From NCBI GenBank assembly GCA_956465555.1, contig OY101118.1, positions 3,245,751 to 3,309,750 of the forward strand: a stretch of DNA of 64,000 bases, written 5' to 3'. Positions 60,065-64,000 of the stretch are shown piece by piece (within the stretch, counting starts at the first letter, position 1; every line of letters begins with the position of its first letter). Both the position numbers and the translations under genes were made by a program. Below the pieces are notes generated by a model, which was given only the letters and a program-made list of their open reading frames with translations, searched no databases and was not told where the DNA came from. The DNA is from Nitzschia sp. pyKryTriq1. Taxonomy: Eukaryota; Bacillariophyta; Bacillariophyceae; Bacillariales; Bacillariaceae.

Positions 60065-61939
60065 CTACTTCTTTCGCCAAAACAAAAGCCCTCCAAGTCG
60101 TCTCTTTTTCTTGGTAGCTCTTGTGCTGGTAGTAGTAGCAGTAGTAGTACTAGTCGGAGCTGTATCCTCGTTTGTCTTGTCTTTGTCTTTTCCTTTTTCT
60201 TTCGTGTTGGTAGTAGTAGATGTTGATGGTTTCTTCGATTTGGTACTAGCACCAGGAGCAGTCGCAGCCGCAGCCGCAGCAGCAGCAGCAGCAGCCTTAT
60301 TTTTCTTTTTGGCGGCTGCAGCAGCAGCAGCCGCCGTAGCGATTTTCAGCCGTTTCTCTTCGGCGGCTAGACGTTCTTGCTCGATTTCGTACTCATAGTA
60401 CATGTAGGACGACAAGTAGACGAGCCAAATTGTAGCAGCTGTTCCTACCAATACGACATCGCCATTGCTGGCTTGCATATTGGGAAGCAAATACTGTACG
60501 TGCGTGCAAAGCAATCGCAAGGATAGAAAGAAGGAAGGAAGGAAGGAAGGAAGGAACAAGCAGGTTTAGATTGTCGTACAGATACTATAGCTGGATGGCT
60601 GGAGATGGCTGGATACATACATACGCAAGTCACGTACCTGAGGAGGATAAGGAGTTGCCCACCAACTCCAAAAGACTTCATATTTGGAAAAGTAGCTTCG
60701 AATAGGGCCATATTGGGGTCCTGCTGCTGATGATGATGATGACGACTTGGTGTTGGCAAATTGAAAGACGTCGTTGTTCCCCTTGAACCCCTTGATGGAA
60801 ATCAACAAGTCATCTTCACGTTCGCCAAGATTGGGCAACACTTGAATATTGACGAGTTCTCCATTGACGACCAGATTGAGTTTTCCCGCCGAAACATCTT
60901 GAATCGTCGCCTTCCAATCTGACGGTGGCAATACTTGGATCATGGATGCCAAGTCCCCTTCCACAGATAAAAATTCCTTTTGAAGTTCCTTCCACACGGA
61001 AGGTTCTCGTGCCAATTCTTGATTGATCGCCGATTGAATCCGTCCCACGGATGCCGATATCTCCTTTCGATTCTGAAAGAGGGTTTGGAGCAACTTTTTG
61101 GAATCCGTCATGGATGATGATGATGATGACTTGATGAAGGGACTATTGATATTATTACTGTTCCCGTCCGATGACGATGACGAAGAAGCGGTTTGAATGA
61201 CTATAGCTCCTCGGGACAGCTCGACAACACTCTTTTCTGGGAAAGGAGCTGCTGTTGCTGCAGTAGCTGGAAGAGGAGAAGTAGCGGTAGCCAAAGCAAT
61301 CGTACTCGCCGCCAATCCGCTGGCGAGTAGTGATCGTTTCCAAGTTTCCGTATTTTTCCGAATCATCGAATAGAAACTACTACTGCTGTTGCTGCCGTCG
61401 TCGTCCTCGTCCTCGTTATGATCGTTCTTCGTCGTCCTTTTCATTTTCATTTTCATTTTCATCATCGGCATTCGCTGCTGAGCAGGTCCTCGTCCTGCTG
61501 CTCTCAAGGAGAATGCATCGCTCACCCAGAAACAACCAGCATCAGGGGATAATAGTAAGATGAGTAGAAGTACTAAAAGTGTCCGAGGGAATCCGTGGCA
61601 GCCGCTGATGGGATGCTGGTGCTGCTGCTGCTGCTGCTGCTGCTGCTGATTCAAGCAAAGAAAAGGTGATACTCGTCGCTCCCGCATAGTAGTACTAGTA
61701 TCGTCTTCTTCTTTCTGTATGCGTTCCGAGTCGAGTTGTTGAACTGATGTCTGTATTTGTATTAGCGAGCGCAATGGATTATGTGCGTCATATAATACAG
61801 GTATATGCATGATGGTCATGATGATCATGCGGTCATGGTCGACCTCTGGCTGGATGGGCTGTTGTTGTCGTCGTCTTGCTGATGCATGGGATGCGATCGA
61901 CGACGATTGAATTTTAACGATGCGCTGATGCTGCTCCAT
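60065..61939 (-). CDS. Plastid-type membrane protein, unknown function (two exons)
   Basis: Exon 1 is 61939-60638 and exon 2 is 60493-60065, with a 144-bp intron between. The total is 576 residues from ATG 61939, or 492 from the in-frame ATG at 61687, which I find more likely. From 61687 the leader contains TLLVLLLILLLSP and then CFWVSDAFSLR, an A-F-type junction expected for diatom plastid import. A second hydrophobic stretch, LASGLAASTIALATATSPLP, resembles a thylakoid-type signal. The mature part has a long helix (KEISASVGRIQSAINQEL), VLPPSDWKATIQDVSAGKLN, a beta-rich segment and SYFSKYEVFWSWWATPYPPQ. Exon 2 supplies a membrane segment (VVLVGTAATIWLVYLSSYMYY) and a Lys/Ala/Thr-rich tail. 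Each exon alone would be truncated, and the join is in phase. The function is unknown. A plastid membrane association is inferred. Confidence 0.75.
60494..60637 (-). other. Intron of the plastid-type membrane protein, 144 bp
   Basis: CAG|GTACGTGACTTG donor and CGTACAG|TATTTGC acceptor on the minus strand. A GAAG/CTTC microsatellite in it provides a pyrimidine tract. The frame is closed by a stop within the intron, which supports splicing. Confidence 0.85.
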
Positions 61940-63334
61940 TTTCTACAGTGTATCTGATATCTTTCGACAACAACAACATTCTTCTATTCGGACAAACGTC
62001 ATCGCGATCGATCGGAGTTCCGGGGGGCGAAGGGGGGAGGGTAATTAAGGGGATGAAGTATCCCCCCCCCGTTTGCTATCCCACACGTCATCTCGTGATG
62101 CGAAGATAGAAGAAGAATCATCATCATCATCGAGGAGAACGAAGAACAGAGAGCAAAGAACAAAGAATCATGACCTCTTCTCTCCCCGCGTAATGAACGA
62201 TAAGTATATATCAGATTTTTGGGGAGATTTTATAATATATGGTGGTATTTATAATTAGGATCACCAACTAGCTTACGAACTATATATCTAAGAATGATTA
62301 TTATTGATCGATGAAGGCAGTTACTTAGTTGCGTTAGTTGTTGCGAGCGTGGTCGGTGAGAAGAATACCGGTAATAGCGGATAAAAAGTACATGTACTGT
62401 ACATAACGGGACGAAGAAGGATCGGAGTGGCTACTCGTACCGGTACAGCATACAAGTACCGGAACTATCATCTGGCTGGGTAGACTACTATCTACTATAT
62501 AATTCATATCTTTGTACTGGCTTTATGACCTTGCTTGTTCTTCGGACATTATACTTTCCCCGATGTAGCTTCGCCATTCTCATTTTCCTCCTTCGCTTGC
62601 TTCCTCATCATGCATGCATTCAAGCTAGCATGCTCTAATTGAAGTTTCAGTTTTCCCCGCGCGATTATTATTGCATGTGCAATAAAAAGACTACATCATA
62701 CATACGTTCGCACGATCGAGAGAACCAACAACCACGCTCTTCTTCTACGACTACTTGTACTGTACTTGCAAGATGGAGAATGGAGAACTTGATTGAGCGA
62801 GGAAGGGGCAGAAGCTTTTTTTAATTAAAAAGTAGTATTCAATATTGTTGTTTATGGATGTACTACTGTATGTCGATAAATAATAATGATCTTGTGCTCA
62901 TAAAAAAATCTGCAAGGGCTGGCATTTTTTCTCTCTTTCGAACACGCCCAAAGGAAAGAACAATACGAACCGCCGGGAAGAGTAAAGAGAGACGCTACTA
63001 CCTGGTACCCTACTCTAAAGGTACAAGTAGTCATCATCATCATCATCATCATCAGCTCATATTACGCAATACAGCAGCACCACTCCTTGCTTCCAAACAA
63101 AAAACAATATATTTGCACCAACAACAACAAAGCTTCCTATTATTATTATTATTATTATTATACCGCGAGTGGTGCAAAGCAGAGCAATATATTATCAGCG
63201 CTTGCTTTGCCATTCCTTCTTCTTCTTCATCATCGTCATCATCATCATCAGCATCAGCATCAGACGCGCATCGTAGATCATCCATCCATCCATCCATCCA
63301 TCCATCTATTATTATCACTATCACTATCACTATC
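61940..63334. other. Spacer before the right-edge gene
   Basis: Contains a C-rich run CCCCCCCC near 62062, TAATTAAAA-type A/T motifs near 62820, ATT microsatellite (63137-63163) and CATC repeats (63280-63306). No supported gene. Confidence 0.5.
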
Positions 63335-64000
63335 ATGATGTTGTATACGGCTGCTGCTGCTGCTGCTGCTGCTGCTTCTGTTGCTGATCATCATCACCTT
63401 GATGAAAAGAAGAAGAATAATAATACTATGAGTAGTATGATGATCCTATATCCTCACGATCATGACATTCTCTTTGGACGAGGCCGGCCATTTCAGGCGC
63501 ATCCGGGGAACAAGAGAATGAAAGAGATTATCGAACCGTACCTCTCCGTGTATCAATCTTCCCCTCGTCATCTCAAGACCTCCATTACGGAACATGTGAT
63601 TCGAGTGATCCGGGGGCGGCAGGCTTCGGCGCCTTTAGCTTCAGCACCTTCGGCGTCAGCTTCAGCAGCAGCGGCCTCTACTACAGCCTCTACTACTAAT
63701 CATCAACATCATCGTCACCATGATATTTTCGAACAAGATCATCATCGAGGAGGAGAAGGAGGACCTTTTGCTGCTGCTGCTGCTGCTGCTACAGCTGCTA
63801 CAGCTGCTACTCCTGTTGTTCGCTTTCTCAAGGTCAATCCCAACTACGAAGAAGATGATGATGACATTCAAGATACTACTACTAATACTAGGACCCGATG
63901 GATCGAGGCGTCGGACGATGAAATATTCAACAAGGTCTCTCACTGTCTACGCAAGAAGCAGCAGACCCACCAGAAACGAGGAGAAGCACATCACCAGACG
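63335..64000 (+). CDS. DUF6824-type protein, partial (cut by window edge)
   Basis: At least 222 codons from ATG 63335, still open at 64000. Visible: a poly-Ala and His/Asp-rich start, then ILYPHDHDILFGRGRPFQAH, PGNKRMKEIIEPYLSVYQSS, KTSITEHVIRVIRG, a low-complexity insert (Ala, Ser and Thr, then His), VVRFLKVNP and DDEIFNKVSHCLRKK. The pattern P-H-D-x-D-x-L-F-G-R-G ... H-P-G-N ... V-I-R ... R-F-L-K ... W-I-E ... K-V-S-H matches the DUF6824 domain, which is common and expanded in diatoms and of unknown role. The insert of about 80 residues between its halves is unusual. The protein probably acts in the nucleus or cytosol, as no signal peptide is seen. The C-terminus lies outside the window. 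Confidence 0.8.
   Translation, partial: MMLYTAAAAAAAAASVADHHHLDEKKKNNNTMSSMMILYPHDHDILFGRGRPFQAHPGNKRMKEIIEPYLSVYQSSPRHLKTSITEHVIRVIRGRQASAPLASAPSASASAAAASTTASTTNHQHHRHHDIFEQDHHRGGEGGPFAAAAAAATAATAATPVVRFLKVNPNYEEDDDDIQDTTTNTRTRWIEASDDEIFNKVSHCLRKKQQTHQKRGEAHHQT

Overview
This window looks like nuclear DNA of a diatom, probably pennate. The evidence is the secreted proteases on Pro-Thr repeat stalks, plastid-type signal peptides ending in an A-F-x-P/L-R-like motif, a DUF6824-type gene, a small Lys/Ser-rich secreted protein of silaffin type, and four short GT-AG introns of 138-162 bp. No ribosome-binding sites, operons or bacterial gene packing are present. The species cannot be named from the sequence. 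Many open frames begin at TTG or GTG in the raw translation. For a eukaryote I moved starts to the first credible ATG and say so in each entry.

Layout, left to right. 0-6 kb: a small membrane protein and a large PSI-subtilisin-P-domain convertase on a Pro-Thr stalk, both minus strand. 6-8.9 kb: non-coding, with a 32-bp tandem array and a 22-G run. 8.9-15.2 kb: two unrecognised genes, a small plastid-type acidic protein and a short-chain dehydrogenase. 15.2-19.2 kb: a duplicated region in which a nearly identical 534/535-bp block flanks a Lys-rich secreted protein gene. 19.2-25 kb: two members of an unnamed 'WYQ' family and a possible decayed element. 25.9-28.6 kb: tRNA dimethyltransferase TRM1 and a copia fragment. 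29.7-38.4 kb: three consecutive same-strand genes for highly charged proteins that share only a C-x-H-C ... H-x-x-C zinc-type motif. 38.8-42.8 kb: an alpha/beta hydrolase with an uncertain 5' end, a membrane protein and a small secreted protein. 44.4-49 kb: an M43-type metalloprotease and methylmalonate-semialdehyde dehydrogenase (MMSDH). 50.9-54.2 kb: a second PSI-subtilisin convertase, paralogous to the first. 54.6-64 kb: another WYQ member, a methyltransferase, a leucine-rich repeat protein, a two-exon plastid-type membrane protein and a DUF6824 gene cut by the right edge.

The genes do not form a single pathway. Three themes recur. (1) Secretory proteolysis: two kexin-like convertases and a metalloprotease share the window with two small secreted proteins carrying basic K/R-K-L sites. 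(2) Lineage-specific families: four WYQ loci and the three-gene C-x-H-C cluster. (3) Strong simple-repeat growth: coding regions carry long Gln, Ser, Ala, Thr, Asn and His runs, and spacers are full of CTAGTA, TACCGGTA and GTAC motifs. MMSDH, TRM1, the dehydrogenase, the hydrolase and the methyltransferase are ordinary metabolic or RNA-modification genes.
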